This document shows, in pieces, positions 34,999 to 43,123 of a stretch of 64,000 nt of DNA. Location of the stretch: positions 1 through 64,000 of the forward strand of contig DATIBC010000044.1 of the NCBI GenBank assembly GCA_035457725.1, written 5' to 3'. The notes under the pieces were generated by a model that searched no databases, was not told the origin of the DNA, and saw nothing but the letters and a program-made list of their open reading frames with translations. Position 1 is the first letter of the stretch. Each line of letters begins with the position of its first letter. Origin of the DNA: DATFES01 sp035457725. Its GTDB lineage: Bacteria > Pseudomonadota > Alphaproteobacteria > CACIAM-22H2. Made by a program: the position numbers and the translations under genes.

Positions 34999-35526
34999 GT
35001 GACCCGGCGGCTTCGATCGTTCGTTTTAGCGAATCTGGTCATGGGCTTGCCCGGTCTCGCGGCGGCGCAACCGGCGCTGTTCGCCATCGAGATGAACGGC
35101 ACGCCGGGAATGCGTTACATCGGTAACTGCACGTTCGACGGCGCGCCAAACGGCCAGACTTACGTCAAGTTCGACGGATTCGTTCCCGATGGTCTGTCGA
35201 TCGCCGCGGCGCGCATTTCGTGCGCTGTCCAAAAGTTCGATTCCTTCGGCAGGCTGGAGGTCACATTGTTTCACGACGACGAGCCGATCGCGTTCGCCGA
35301 GACCTCGGCGCCATTCAATTGGGTCGAGGTGTGGAGTCGGGGTTATGGCGAGGTGCCGGGAGCGCGACGCGGCTTGACGCCGCTGTTTCGTGTCAATCCA
35401 CCTCCCGGATCGCCGCCGCCCAAACCGCAGCCGGCTCCCAAGGCCCGTAGCCCGACGCCGGTCCCGCCGTTTCCTAATGCGCAAAATCCGCCGCCGCTCG
35501 ATCCCAGAAGCACGAAACCGCGTTGA
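34999..35526 (+). CDS. Secreted hypothetical protein with proline-rich tail
   Basis: A 175-residue protein starting at GTG 34999. It has a signal peptide (SFVLANLVMGLPGLAAAQ, cleavage after AAAQ). A beta-rich middle (RYIGNCTFDGAPNGQTYVKF, ARISCAVQKFDSFGRLEVTLF) contains two cysteines at CTFD and SCAV that could form a disulfide. The last 55 residues are proline-rich and repetitive (PPPGSPPPKPQPAPKARSPTP). No family was recognised. Periplasmic or cell-surface location is inferred. Confidence 0.6.
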   Translation: MTRRLRSFVLANLVMGLPGLAAAQPALFAIEMNGTPGMRYIGNCTFDGAPNGQTYVKFDGFVPDGLSIAAARISCAVQKFDSFGRLEVTLFHDDEPIAFAETSAPFNWVEVWSRGYGEVPGARRGLTPLFRVNPPPGSPPPKPQPAPKARSPTPVPPFPNAQNPPPLDPRSTKPR

Positions 35527-35629
35527 GCGCGCCGGGAAGGAGTAATTCCCGAGCATTGTATCGATCGTTAATGCTCCGGAAACCCTGCCGCCTTAGGGTC
35601 TAACGACATCTTCCATGGGGTGTGCTCCG

Positions 35630-36046
35630 ATGGCCGATACAACCGCACGTCCTTGGCCACCGACGCTGGTCACAGGCGAAACTCCGGGGAGTTCCGATTC
35701 CGTGAGCAACGCACCGTTGAAGGGCGAGGACCGCCGTGAGCATGTGCGTAAGCCGCTGCTGGTCAGCGGCATGATCTATTGCGGCACCAAGGAATATCCG
35801 TGCCTGGTCGAAAACGTCTCGGCCGGTGGTTTAGGTTTGGTGGCAAATGGCGACCTAGACGATTCCGGTATCGTATCGGGCGCAGTTCTCGCCGTGCGCG
35901 TCGACGGCTACGGCGTACTTGCCGGCGTCGTGGCGTGGCGCAACGATAACCGGCTCGGCATCCGCTTCCTCAACGCGCCTGAGCAAGCGGCCGACAAGTT
36001 CGGGCTTAAATCGAACAGCCCGCCGATCGCCAAAACGACCGTTTAG
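35630..36046 (+). CDS. PilZ-domain protein (c-di-GMP binding)
   Basis: A 138-residue protein from ATG 35630; an ATG at 35615 in the same frame is possible. The PilZ signature is visible: the RxxxR-type motif in EDRREHVRKPL, the second D/NxSxxG-like motif in VENVSAGGLGL, and a beta-barrel finish (VAWRNDNRLGIRFL). The first 30 residues are disordered. Such proteins bind cyclic di-GMP and regulate motility, polysaccharide or attachment. No target gene is adjacent. Confidence 0.85.
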   Translation: MADTTARPWPPTLVTGETPGSSDSVSNAPLKGEDRREHVRKPLLVSGMIYCGTKEYPCLVENVSAGGLGLVANGDLDDSGIVSGAVLAVRVDGYGVLAGVVAWRNDNRLGIRFLNAPEQAADKFGLKSNSPPIAKTTV

Positions 36047-36139
36047 TCGCTGTTTTCGCTACTCGTTGGCGTCGGTCCGCGTCGAGCTGCGCCCGGCGTT
36101 CCTGTTGCGTCGTCTTGGCGTCGGACGGCGAAATCAACG

Positions 36140-36154
36140 TTAACAGAATGCTAA
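36140..36154. promoter_or_regulatory. Near-match CtrA-type site TTAA-N7-CTAA
   Basis: Bases 36140-36154 read TTAACAGAATGCTAA, one mismatch from the alphaproteobacterial CtrA half-site pattern TTAA-N7-TTAA. It lies about 76-90 bases upstream of the gene at 36230 and in the intergenic region between two plus-strand genes. Because of the mismatch the call is tentative and gains support only from the perfect site at 36878. Confidence 0.35.
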
Positions 36155-36229
36155 CGAAGCCGATTTAAGGTCAAGTTACGGCCTTTGCCAAAGTACGGAT
36201 AGCAAGGATCGACGAAGGAGCGCGGCGCG

Positions 36230-36586
36230 ATGAACGGTATTAAGGCCTATCTCTCCCGCGACGAGGTCAAAAAGATCGTCGCCGATGAGGTGGCGCGCCG
36301 GCTCGAGCCGCAGCGAATGCTGGGAGAGTGCAAGGACGACGCGCTCTTCTTCGATGACGGCCATATCGAGGTGATCTTCTTCACCCCCGACGCGGTTTTG
36401 GAGGAAGGCGAAGTCCTCGGAACGTACGTTCATTCGGAGTCGAAGGAAGGCCAGGAACGCGAGCGGCAGCGCGAGAAAGAGCGAGAGCTGGCGCGCGCCA
36501 GATCCAAAGCCAGAGATCAGATCAAGAGCGATGCGCCCGCGGGCAAGGATCCGCAAAACGACCCGAAACTGCTCGTCATCAGTTAG
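36230..36586 (+). CDS. Small charged protein with coiled-coil segment
   Basis: A 118-residue protein with an AAGGAG ribosome-binding site upstream. It begins with a helix-rich segment (YLSRDEVKKIVADEVARRLEPQ), a short beta region (DALFFDDGHIEVIFF) and a long, very charged helix (EGQERERQREKERELARARSKARDQIK) likely to be a coiled coil. No family was recognised. It stands alone, with the CtrA-like site 36140-36154 upstream. Confidence 0.6.
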   Translation: MNGIKAYLSRDEVKKIVADEVARRLEPQRMLGECKDDALFFDDGHIEVIFFTPDAVLEEGEVLGTYVHSESKEGQERERQREKERELARARSKARDQIKSDAPAGKDPQNDPKLLVIS

Positions 36587-36662
36587 GCAGCAACGGTCAC
36601 GCGTCGTTCGACGCGGCGTACCCCAAAACGCAACTAAATGCGTTGCCCTGAAGGACCGGCAG

Positions 36663-36818
36663 CTATCGGCTCCGACCCGCGCGACGGTCGAGACCCGCCG
36701 CTTGCAGCTCACGCTCCTCGACGTCGGCCTGCCGCTGCCATTCGATGATCTTCCATCCGCCCCATATCAACCCGCCGCCTGCCGCCAACCCCACCAGGAT
36801 GAACAAAGCGAATAGCAT
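36663..36818 (-). CDS. Small single-pass membrane protein
   Basis: A 51-residue protein from ATG 36816-36818 with a strong GGAGGG ribosome-binding site upstream; the longer frame to 36851 is unlikely. One membrane helix covers residues 2-22 (LFALFILVGLAAGGGLIWGG), followed by a charged tail (WQRQADVEERELQAAGLDRR). Function is unknown. It lies convergently with the charged protein gene. A perfect TTAA-N7-TTAA site lies 60 bases upstream. Confidence 0.6.
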   Translation of the reverse strand: MLFALFILVGLAAGGGLIWGGWKIIEWQRQADVEERELQAAGLDRRAGRSR

Positions 36819-36877
36819 GATCCCTCCCTCCGACTGATCGCGCGTCGGCACAAGGATCGACTTTAGGAAGTCTTAAG

Positions 36878-36892
36878 TTAACCGGCAGTTAA
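36878..36892 (-). promoter_or_regulatory. CtrA-type binding site TTAA-N7-TTAA
   Basis: Bases 36878-36892 read TTAACCGGCAGTTAA, an exact TTAA-N7-TTAA match to the CtrA consensus core. It sits 60 bases upstream of the small membrane protein gene. CtrA is the cell-cycle and motility response regulator of alphaproteobacteria. Chance occurrence is possible; the AT-rich flank (TTAATTTTCC) supports a promoter. Confidence 0.45.
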
Positions 36893-36970
36893 TTTTCCGC
36901 GGCTTGCCGGTCAAATTCGCCAACCCACCGATAGCAGTGCAGTTTTTAGGCGGATCGCCGTCCGCAGGAC

Positions 36971-37381
36971 TCACGCCGCGCCGGCGGCGAACAACAGTAG
37001 ATTGCCGTCCGGGGCCTTAACGATAAACGTCCGCGCGCCCCACGGCTCGTTTCGCAGCCCCTGGTGAAACGTGACTCCGGCGGCTATGAACTCGGCGTAC
37101 AGGCGTTCGATGTCATCGACCGTTATCGACGCCGACAGGAATGCTTCGCGCGCTCGGCGATCGTCGTCGATCACGGGCGCGTCGACATGCCGGAGATTGA
37201 GCCGCGCCTGGTCGCGTCGTACCTGTCCATAGAATGGCGGGCTTCCGTGAACGAACTCGACCGAAAGGCCGAGTTTTTCGGTGAAGAAGCCGCACGACGC
37301 CTCGATGCTCGATACGAACAATTGCGGCTCGGCGGCGGTGAGAACAGCGCGCGCAGGTCTGGAATTCGCTTGCATTGCCAT
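36971..37381 (-). CDS. VOC-family protein (bleomycin-resistance/glyoxalase-like)
   Basis: A 136-residue VOC domain from ATG 37379-37381; an inner ATG at 37375 is also possible. Visible pieces are PQLFVSSIEASCGFFTEKLGLSVEFVHG, FYGQVRRDQARLNLRHVD, ITVDDIERLYAEFIAAGVTFHQ and ARTFIVKAPDGNLLLFA. It lacks the usual first metal His, so it is more like the antibiotic-binding than enzymatic VOCs. No resistance phenotype can be inferred. It is followed by a methyltransferase gene upstream in the same direction. Confidence 0.75.
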   Translation of the reverse strand: MAMQANSRPARAVLTAAEPQLFVSSIEASCGFFTEKLGLSVEFVHGSPPFYGQVRRDQARLNLRHVDAPVIDDDRRAREAFLSASITVDDIERLYAEFIAAGVTFHQGLRNEPWGARTFIVKAPDGNLLLFAAGAA

Positions 37382-37410
37382 CGATTCGATCCTTTGCGCC
37401 ACTCGAGCTG

Positions 37411-38139
37411 TCAGGCGCGCACCTTCCGTCCCAAAAGGTTGATCACGCAAACCGGCATGTAGCCGCGCGACAAGTTGATCTTCGGCCGCCCGGCGCCCTT
37501 CAGGAACGCCGCATTGGCCGTGGGCGAAAGGACGATCTGGAGCAGATCGCGCTCGATGTCGGCCAGCAATCCGCCGGTGACCGGCTTGGAATCGGCGACG
37601 ACCCGGTACACGTAGTCGCTGGAACCGCCCGAGTATGACCAGTCGATCAGCTCGATTGCCGGAAACATGGCCTGCAGGCCGGCGAGCGAAAAGCGCCAAT
37701 AGTCGTTGGGATAGCCGTGGAAGCCCTGCACCCACGGCGACTGCACGAACAAGACGCCGTTCGGACGCAGCAGCGATTCGATGTTCTTGCATGCGAGCCA
37801 GGGTTGCCGCACGTGCTCCAGCACGTGCGCACATATGATGGCGCCAAACGAACGCCCGTCGAGCTTTGCACGCAGTTCGTCGGGGGGCGCGGCGATGTCG
37901 GCGACGATGTCGACATTTGCTCCCGCGGTGGCGTCCATTCCGACGAACGTCTTGCCGGCGAAGCGGCTGCGCCAGTTTTTCGGGCTTTGATCGAGCGTCG
38001 AGGCGAGCGAACCGATCTGCAGGACCGGTTCGGCGGCGGCGGCGACGACGGCATCGAGAAGCGCCTGATAGGGCGACTGCGTGACTTCAATGTCGGTGTC
38101 GGGCGGCATTGGATCGGCGACACTTGGCGGTTTAGGCAA
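37411..38139 (-). CDS. Class I SAM-dependent methyltransferase
   Basis: A 242-residue protein with Methyltransf_11-type core: a SAM motif I-like LQIGSLASTLD, FVGMDATAGANVDIVADI, and the late ICAHVLEHVRQPWLACKNIESLLRPNGVLFVQSPWVQGFHGYPND. The region following resembles small-molecule or glycan methyltransferases with an FLKGAGRPKINLSRGYMPVC end. Substrate unknown. It follows the tRNA-Pro gene on the same strand; tRNA and coding transcript may be linked. Confidence 0.8.
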   Translation of the reverse strand: MPKPPSVADPMPPDTDIEVTQSPYQALLDAVVAAAAEPVLQIGSLASTLDQSPKNWRSRFAGKTFVGMDATAGANVDIVADIAAPPDELRAKLDGRSFGAIICAHVLEHVRQPWLACKNIESLLRPNGVLFVQSPWVQGFHGYPNDYWRFSLAGLQAMFPAIELIDWSYSGGSSDYVYRVVADSKPVTGGLLADIERDLLQIVLSPTANAAFLKGAGRPKINLSRGYMPVCVINLLGRKVRA

Positions 38140-38206
38140 CAGTCCAAAAGGCCAATGGTCGGCACAGGCTTTGGTATCGCGTCTTTCGCTGCAGGTGTCC
38201 CGGAAA

Positions 38207-38283
38207 TGGTCGGAGCGGCGGGATTTGAACCCGCGACCCCCAGTCCCCCAGACTGATGCGCTACCGGGCTGCGCTACGCTCCG
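38207..38283 (-). tRNA. tRNA-Pro(GGG)
   Basis: The minus-strand 77-base sequence folds into a full cloverleaf: acceptor stem CGGAGCG/CGCTCCG (7 bp), D arm GCGC...GCGC, anticodon stem TCAGT/ACTGG around loop CTGGGGG giving anticodon GGG, and T arm GCGGG-TTCAAAT-CCCGC. The discriminator is A and CCA is encoded (38209-38207). It reads proline codon CCC (and CCU by wobble). It lies between the merR gene and the methyltransferase gene, both on the same strand. Confidence 0.95.
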
Positions 38284-38379
38284 ACCGTTGCGCCTGGCAT
38301 CTCCGCTGCGGCGCTCAGCCGCGGGTCCGCGACCCTGCCGCGCGCGCGGCCGGACTATAGCCGTAGCGTTAGGTGCGGT

Positions 38380-38910
38380 TCAACGGCGACGCGCGCGGAG
38401 CAGCTGCCGCAAACCCTCGAGCTCGTTTATCGCCGATTCGATCGATGCTCGGTCGATCCGCCCGGCACCGCTCGCCGAGGGGCGCGGCGGCGCAATCGGT
38501 TCGGCCACAGCAGGCCGGGCATGCCCAACCGGCATCATCGGCTCGTGCTCCTCGACCACCGGCTGGACCGTGCTGCTCGCGCCGTCGTCGGCGCGCGCGC
38601 CGTCGCGCAGCAGCTTTTGCACGCCCTTGATCGTATAGCCGTGCTTGTAGAGCAACTCGCGAATCCGCCGTAGCAGATCGACGTCCTCGGGCCGGTAATA
38701 GCGCCGCCCTCCCGCCCGCTTGAGCGGCCGGATCTGCGTGAAACGAGTCTCCCAAAACCGCAGCACGTGCTGCGGAACGTCGAGCTCGCCCGCGACCTCG
38801 CTGATGGTGCGAAATGCGCCGGCCGATTTGGCCGCGCGTCGCAAACCGGCACCGTAGCCGGCGGCAAAACCGCCGTCGCTGGGATTCGAGGCTTGAGGCA
38901 TCGTCGCCAC
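38380..38910 (-). CDS. MerR-family transcriptional regulator
   Basis: A 176-residue protein starting at GTG 38908-38910 or the in-frame ATG at 38901. The MerR winged helix begins around residue 31 (FRTISEVAGELDVPQHVLRFWETRFTQI), followed by the wing RAGGRRYYRPEDVDLLRRIRELLYKHGYTIKGVQKLL. No metal-binding cysteine cluster is present, so it is a MerR-like regulator such as those found beside ihfA in alphaproteobacteria rather than a metal sensor. The tail is alanine/proline-rich. It follows ihfA by 3 bases. Confidence 0.9.
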   Translation of the reverse strand: MATMPQASNPSDGGFAAGYGAGLRRAAKSAGAFRTISEVAGELDVPQHVLRFWETRFTQIRPLKRAGGRRYYRPEDVDLLRRIRELLYKHGYTIKGVQKLLRDGARADDGASSTVQPVVEEHEPMMPVGHARPAVAEPIAPPRPSASGAGRIDRASIESAINELEGLRQLLRARRR

Positions 38911-38913
38911 CGC

Positions 38914-39276
38914 TTACGACTTGGGCGAGGTTGGCGACGATGGCGCGCCGGCAGCGCTCTTGGCCGCGCCGGCGGCTTTCGACAGCGCGCGATTGATCTT
39001 GTTCTTGAGCACGTGTGAGGCGCGAAACACCAGTACTTTTCGCGGCAAAATAGGAACTTCCTCGCCGGTCTTCGGATTGCGCCCGATGCGGCGGCCTTTC
39101 TGACGGACCGAAAAACTGCCGAACGACGAGATCTTGACCGTCTCGCCGCGAGCCAGCGCGTCGACGATTTCGTTGAGTACGGTTTCGACCAGCGAGGCTG
39201 AATCGTTCCGCGATAGCCCGACTTCCTGATAGACCGCTTCGCTCAGGTCCGCCCGCGTGATCGTACTGCCCGCCAT
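38914..39276 (-). CDS. ihfA: Integration host factor subunit alpha
   Basis: A 120-residue IHF/HU-family DNA-bending protein. The DNA-binding arm and saddle are visible: TRADLSEAVYQEVGLSRNDSASLVETVLNEIVDALARGE, VKISSFGSFSVRQKGRRIGRNPKTGEEVPI and LVFRASHVLKNKINRAL. The Ala/Ser-rich tail (about 20 residues) is longer than the E. coli protein. IhfA normally pairs with IhfB to bend DNA in recombination, replication and transcription. It sits between fabH and merR in the conserved order. Confidence 0.93.
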   Translation of the reverse strand: MAGSTITRADLSEAVYQEVGLSRNDSASLVETVLNEIVDALARGETVKISSFGSFSVRQKGRRIGRNPKTGEEVPILPRKVLVFRASHVLKNKINRALSKAAGAAKSAAGAPSSPTSPKS

Positions 39277-39411
39277 GATCGCCCCCTCACCGTCGCTCGT
39301 TTGAGACTTTATATGACGCTAATAAATCCGTCAATTACAGGGGGATGGCGTTAAATATTTACCTGAAGTCTAACTAGAAGAACGGCCGGTAACATCCTCA
39401 AAGAAATGGCC

Positions 39412-40398
39412 CTACCATCGCACCACGCTGGCGCCCCAGGTAAGGCCGCCGCCGATTGCCTCAAGCAATACGAGATGTCCTTGCCTTAAACGGCCGTCCG
39501 CAGCCGCTTCGGCGAGCGCCAGCGGGATCGATGCGGCCGACGTATTAGCATGGTGGTCGATGGTGGCGACGACACGATTTGCGCCAAGGCCCAGCTTGCG
39601 CGCCATGCCATCGATGATCCGCTTGTTGGCCTGATGCGGCACCAGCCAGTCGATGTCGGCGCCGGACAGACCATTGGCGGCAAGCGCTTCCTCGACGACG
39701 GCGGCCAACTTGGTAACCGCGTGGCGAAAGACCTCACGGCCGTCCATCTTGACCACCCCTGCCTTGCCGGTCGAAGACGGCCCGCCGTCGACGTAAAGCG
39801 CGTCATGATATCGGCCGTCGGAATGCAGGTGCGTCGACAGGACGCCGCGATCCTTGCCGTTGCCGGCACCCTGCGACGCCCGTAGGACGACCGCGCCCGC
39901 TCCATCGCCGAATAGCACGCAGGTCGAGCGATCCGACCAGTCGAGGATGCGCGAGAACGTTTCGGCGCCGATTACCAGCGCCGTTCTGGCTTGGCGTGTC
40001 TTGACGAAATTGTCGGCCACCGCCAGCGCGTAGATGAAGCCGCTGCACACGGCCTGGATATCGAAGGCGGCGCAGCCCGCGACGCCGAGCCTCGCCTGCA
40101 CTCGCGTCGCCGTCGCCGGAAACGTTTCGTCCGGCGTCGTCGTGGCGAGGACGATGAGGTCGAGCTCGCCCGCCTTGATTTCCGCCGACGCCAGCGCGTC
40201 CTTCGCCGCCGCGAGCGCAAGATCCGATGTAAGTTCTCCGTCGGCGGCGATGTGGCGCTGCTTGATCCCGGTACGTTCGGTGATCCACTCGTCCGTCGTG
40301 TCGACGGTCCGGGCCAAATCCGCGTTGATGACCACACGGCGCGGCAAGTAGGCTCCGCAGCCGACCACCTGCGCGCGGGTTACGACTTCGGTCTTCAT
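39412..40398 (-). CDS. fabH: 3-oxoacyl-ACP synthase III (KASIII)
   Basis: A 328-residue KASIII. The catalytic triad is Cys118 (QAVCSGFIYAL), His255 (LVPHQANKR) and Asn285 (HHANTSAAS). It condenses acetyl-CoA with malonyl-ACP to begin fatty acid synthesis. The gene follows plsX by 5 bases. Length and motifs are standard. Confidence 0.97.
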   Translation of the reverse strand: MKTEVVTRAQVVGCGAYLPRRVVINADLARTVDTTDEWITERTGIKQRHIAADGELTSDLALAAAKDALASAEIKAGELDLIVLATTTPDETFPATATRVQARLGVAGCAAFDIQAVCSGFIYALAVADNFVKTRQARTALVIGAETFSRILDWSDRSTCVLFGDGAGAVVLRASQGAGNGKDRGVLSTHLHSDGRYHDALYVDGGPSSTGKAGVVKMDGREVFRHAVTKLAAVVEEALAANGLSGADIDWLVPHQANKRIIDGMARKLGLGANRVVATIDHHANTSAASIPLALAEAAADGRLRQGHLVLLEAIGGGLTWGASVVRW

Positions 40399-40403
40399 CG
40401 CGA

Positions 40404-41453
40404 TTAACCCGCGGCCGCTTGATTGGGCGACGGAGCCGCCGCCGCAAGGCGAGCCAGCTCGTCGCGAATCTTGTCATTGAAACGGTTTTGCGCCATGTCG
40501 GCCGCGACATGGATGGCGTTGGCGAAACCGGTGGCATCGGTGCCGCCATGGCTCTTTACGACGATCCCATTCAGCCCGACGAACATCGCGCCATTATATC
40601 GACGCGGATCGGTGCGCGAACGCACTTTCGCCAGCGCGCCGCGCGCAAGCAAGTAGCCTAGGCGCGCCAACCAGGACGCCTGAAACGCGCCGCGTAAAAA
40701 CTCGGAATACAGTTTGGCGGTGCCTTCCGCCGTCTTGAGCGCGACATTGCCGGTGAAGCCGTCTGTCACCACGACGTCGACCGTCCCTGCGGTGATGTCG
40801 TCGCCTTCGACGAAGCCTTGGAAGCGCAGCGGAACGTTGGAAGCGCGCAACAGCGCCGCGGCGGCGCGCAGCTCTTCGTGGCCTTTCATGTCCTCGGAGC
40901 CGACATTGAGCAGGCCGATCGTCGGTTCCTGGAGGCCAAGGACGGTGCGGGCGAAAACATCGCCCATGACCGCGAACTGAACGAGGTTGTTGGCGTCGCA
41001 ATCGACATTTGCGCCGAGATCGAGCATGACGCTCTCGCCGCGCAATGTCGGGAAAAAAGAGGCGATGGCTGGGCGATCGATGCCCGGCAGCGTGCGCAGA
41101 ACGAACTTGGCCAGCGCCATTAGGGCGCCGGTATTGCCGGCGGAAACCGCCCCCGCCGCCCGCCCATCGTCGACCGCGTCGATCGCCAACCGCATGCTCG
41201 AACGCCGCGCCGACCGCAATGCGGCCGACGGCTTCATGTCGTTGGTCACCACCTGATCGGTGTGCTCGATTCGATAACGCCCGGCGAGCTTGGACTTGCG
41301 GCGCAGCAGCGGCAGCAGCCGCGCTTCATCGCCGATCAGGATGAATTCGATCTGGGGCAGGCGCCTCAGCGCGATGTTGGCGCCTTGAATCACCATCTGC
41401 GGCGCGTTGTCGCCGCCCATGGCGTCAAGGGCGATGGTCAGGCCAGCCGCCAA
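40404..41453 (-). CDS. plsX: Phosphate acyltransferase PlsX
   Basis: A 349-residue PlsX with the typical IALDAMGGDNAPQMVIQGA start, SAGNTGALMALAKFVLRTLPGIDRPAI, MLDLGANVDCDANNLVQFAVMG and NVGSEDMKGHEELRAAAALL. It makes acyl-phosphate from acyl-ACP for phospholipid synthesis. The order rpmF-plsX-fabH is conserved. The end is Pro/Ala-rich (APSPNQAAAG). Confidence 0.97.
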   Translation of the reverse strand: MAAGLTIALDAMGGDNAPQMVIQGANIALRRLPQIEFILIGDEARLLPLLRRKSKLAGRYRIEHTDQVVTNDMKPSAALRSARRSSMRLAIDAVDDGRAAGAVSAGNTGALMALAKFVLRTLPGIDRPAIASFFPTLRGESVMLDLGANVDCDANNLVQFAVMGDVFARTVLGLQEPTIGLLNVGSEDMKGHEELRAAAALLRASNVPLRFQGFVEGDDITAGTVDVVVTDGFTGNVALKTAEGTAKLYSEFLRGAFQASWLARLGYLLARGALAKVRSRTDPRRYNGAMFVGLNGIVVKSHGGTDATGFANAIHVAADMAQNRFNDKIRDELARLAAAAPSPNQAAAG

Positions 41454-41489
41454 ATGTCATTCACTCCGGGTGGTCGTCGATATGTCCGC

Positions 41490-41672
41490 TCATGCGCTCT
41501 TTGTCGCCATGACCTCGCGACCGTCGTAATAGCCGCACGCGCCGCAAACATGATGCGGCCGTTTGTTCTCGCCGCAATTCGGGCACTCGACGTAGGTCGA
41601 ACCCTTCAGCGCCTCGTGCGAGCGACGCATGTCGCGACGCGAGCGGCTTATTTTCTTTTTCGGTACGGCCAT
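41490..41672 (-). CDS. rpmF: Ribosomal protein L32
   Basis: A 60-residue L32 with a zinc ribbon formed by Cys30, Cys33, Cys43 and Cys46, and the start MAVPKKKISRSRRDMRRSH. It is a structural protein of the 50S subunit. It lies 36 bases upstream of plsX and 91 bases downstream of the DUF177 gene. Confidence 0.98.
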   Translation of the reverse strand: MAVPKKKISRSRRDMRRSHEALKGSTYVECPNCGENKRPHHVCGACGYYDGREVMATKSA

Positions 41673-41763
41673 GAAATCGTTCCTTCCTTGGGATTGTGCT
41701 GCGCGCCGGAAGATCGAGCCGGCGCAGAAACGGCGCCCTACTTAGCCAAATCTGCCTGCCCGC

Positions 41764-42309
41764 TCAAGCGCCGCCAGATCGCTCCGTCATTTTGAGCTTG
41801 GCCAGCGCCGCGAAGGGCGTGTCACGATTGTCGCCCTCTCGACTCCATTGCCGATCGACCTTCGCTCCCGGTGCGCGAGGGTATTGCGGCAACGCCAACG
41901 CCAAATGCTGCGCCACCATCTCGCCGATGTCGAGCGGACCCGGAGGCAGCGGCTCTTCCGGCTCCTCCTCAAGCCCCACCTCGACATCGTCCGGACTTTC
42001 TTCGCCGGCAACCAATAATAGGGCAAAGCTCTCGTGCAGGCGCGACTGCACTGGCGCCAGCGTCACGACGCACGTTTGCGTCACCTGGGTGCTGATCGAG
42101 CCGCGCACGCGTATCGCCACGCCTCCATGAACGCGGCGCAGTGCGACCCGCGCCGAAAGCTCGTCGATACCCAGCAGACCGAACCGACCGGCCAAGGCTG
42201 TGCGCTCCGCTGCGGATGCCTCAATATCGTAAACGGATTCCTCGGCGCCCAGTTGCTCGAGTTCGATCAGCCTCGAGAATTCTACCGGAACAGGCTGATT
42301 TTGCTTCAT
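41764..42309 (-). CDS. DUF177 (YceD-like) protein
   Basis: A 181-residue protein from ATG 42307-42309. It has the DUF177 pattern: an N-terminal EFSRLIELEQLG segment, a beta-core (LSARVALRRVHGGVAIRVRGSISTQVTQTCVVTLAPVQS) and an acidic PLDIGEMVAQHLALALPQYPRAPGA near the end. In E. coli YceD affects 23S rRNA accumulation; here it precedes rpmF in the usual order. One conserved cysteine (QTCVV) is kept, the second CxxC is absent as usual for this family. Confidence 0.9.
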   Translation of the reverse strand: MKQNQPVPVEFSRLIELEQLGAEESVYDIEASAAERTALAGRFGLLGIDELSARVALRRVHGGVAIRVRGSISTQVTQTCVVTLAPVQSRLHESFALLLVAGEESPDDVEVGLEEEPEEPLPPGPLDIGEMVAQHLALALPQYPRAPGAKVDRQWSREGDNRDTPFAALAKLKMTERSGGA

Positions 42310-42391
42310 TTTTGTTCCAAACGGCGACGCTTCGCGGATCCACATGGCCGCCATACCGCCGTTAGATAATCCGCGTGCCAGGCATGGTCAA

Positions 42392-42958
42392 TCATCGGCT
42401 GGACGCCACGGAACCCGGCGGATCGGGAAACAGCGGCCCGTTGGCGGTGATTTCTTCGATCGAGCAGCGCGCCAGACTTGCATGCGAAGCGCGCAAATAG
42501 GCTGTCATGATCGCCATTTCAGGCCCGCCCACCGTGCCATGCGCGGCGCCGACGGTTCCGTACAGATTGCGCGCGATCGCCTCGCCTAGCGCGACGTCGC
42601 CGAGGGCCAACCCCTTATCATACGCGGCGATCCGACCGTAGAACCCTTGCGCCATCGCTTTGACGCGGCGACCGACTCCGAGATCACCGACCCCCATTTC
42701 GCGCAAGTTGCGGTCCATGTCATCGAACATGGCGTCGAACACCGCTTGAGCGACGGCTTCGGCCTCGACTCCCTGCCCCTTCAGCCGATTCAAGATGAGA
42801 TATGCATGCAAGGCGATCAACTCGAAGCGGCCATCGAGCGTATCGGGGACGTGAAGCGACGTGTAAAACTCAGGCCTACGCGCTTGGGCCACGATTGCGG
42901 CGTAAATACGCCCGGCGGACGCGGCGCTTTGCGATGCACCGAAAAAACGAGAAAACAC
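42392..42958 (-). CDS. Ubiquinol-cytochrome c chaperone (CBP3/UQCC1 family)
   Basis: About 188 residues from GTG 42956-42958; a longer frame to 43138 is not family-like. The core is YAAIVAQARRPEFYTSLHVPDTLDGRFELIALHAYLILNRLKG, then AVAQAVFDAMFDDMDRNLREMGVGDLGVGRRVKAMAQGFYGR, which matches the bc1 complex assembly chaperone. It helps cytochrome b maturation. It is divergent from bamE and precedes the DUF177 gene, the typical alphaproteobacterial order. Confidence 0.9.
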   Translation of the reverse strand: MFSRFFGASQSAASAGRIYAAIVAQARRPEFYTSLHVPDTLDGRFELIALHAYLILNRLKGQGVEAEAVAQAVFDAMFDDMDRNLREMGVGDLGVGRRVKAMAQGFYGRIAAYDKGLALGDVALGEAIARNLYGTVGAAHGTVGGPEMAIMTAYLRASHASLARCSIEEITANGPLFPDPPGSVASSR

Positions 42959-43123
42959 CAAGCCGGTTGACTCCTTCGCGCGGCATCGGCTGCAGCTATC
43001 GCCTCGGTCCAAGCATTGACAGACTCGATGGCCGGTGCGATCTATGCCGGGAAAATGGCGATGAACGGCGGCCTGATCAACTCTGATCGCGAAATACCGG
43101 GCATTTTTGGTGGCGAAGCGACG

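Noticed and set aside
38081..38638. 185-codon plus-strand frame across the tRNA-Pro gene
   Set aside because: It reads through the antisense of a tRNA and of the merR gene and has no domain.
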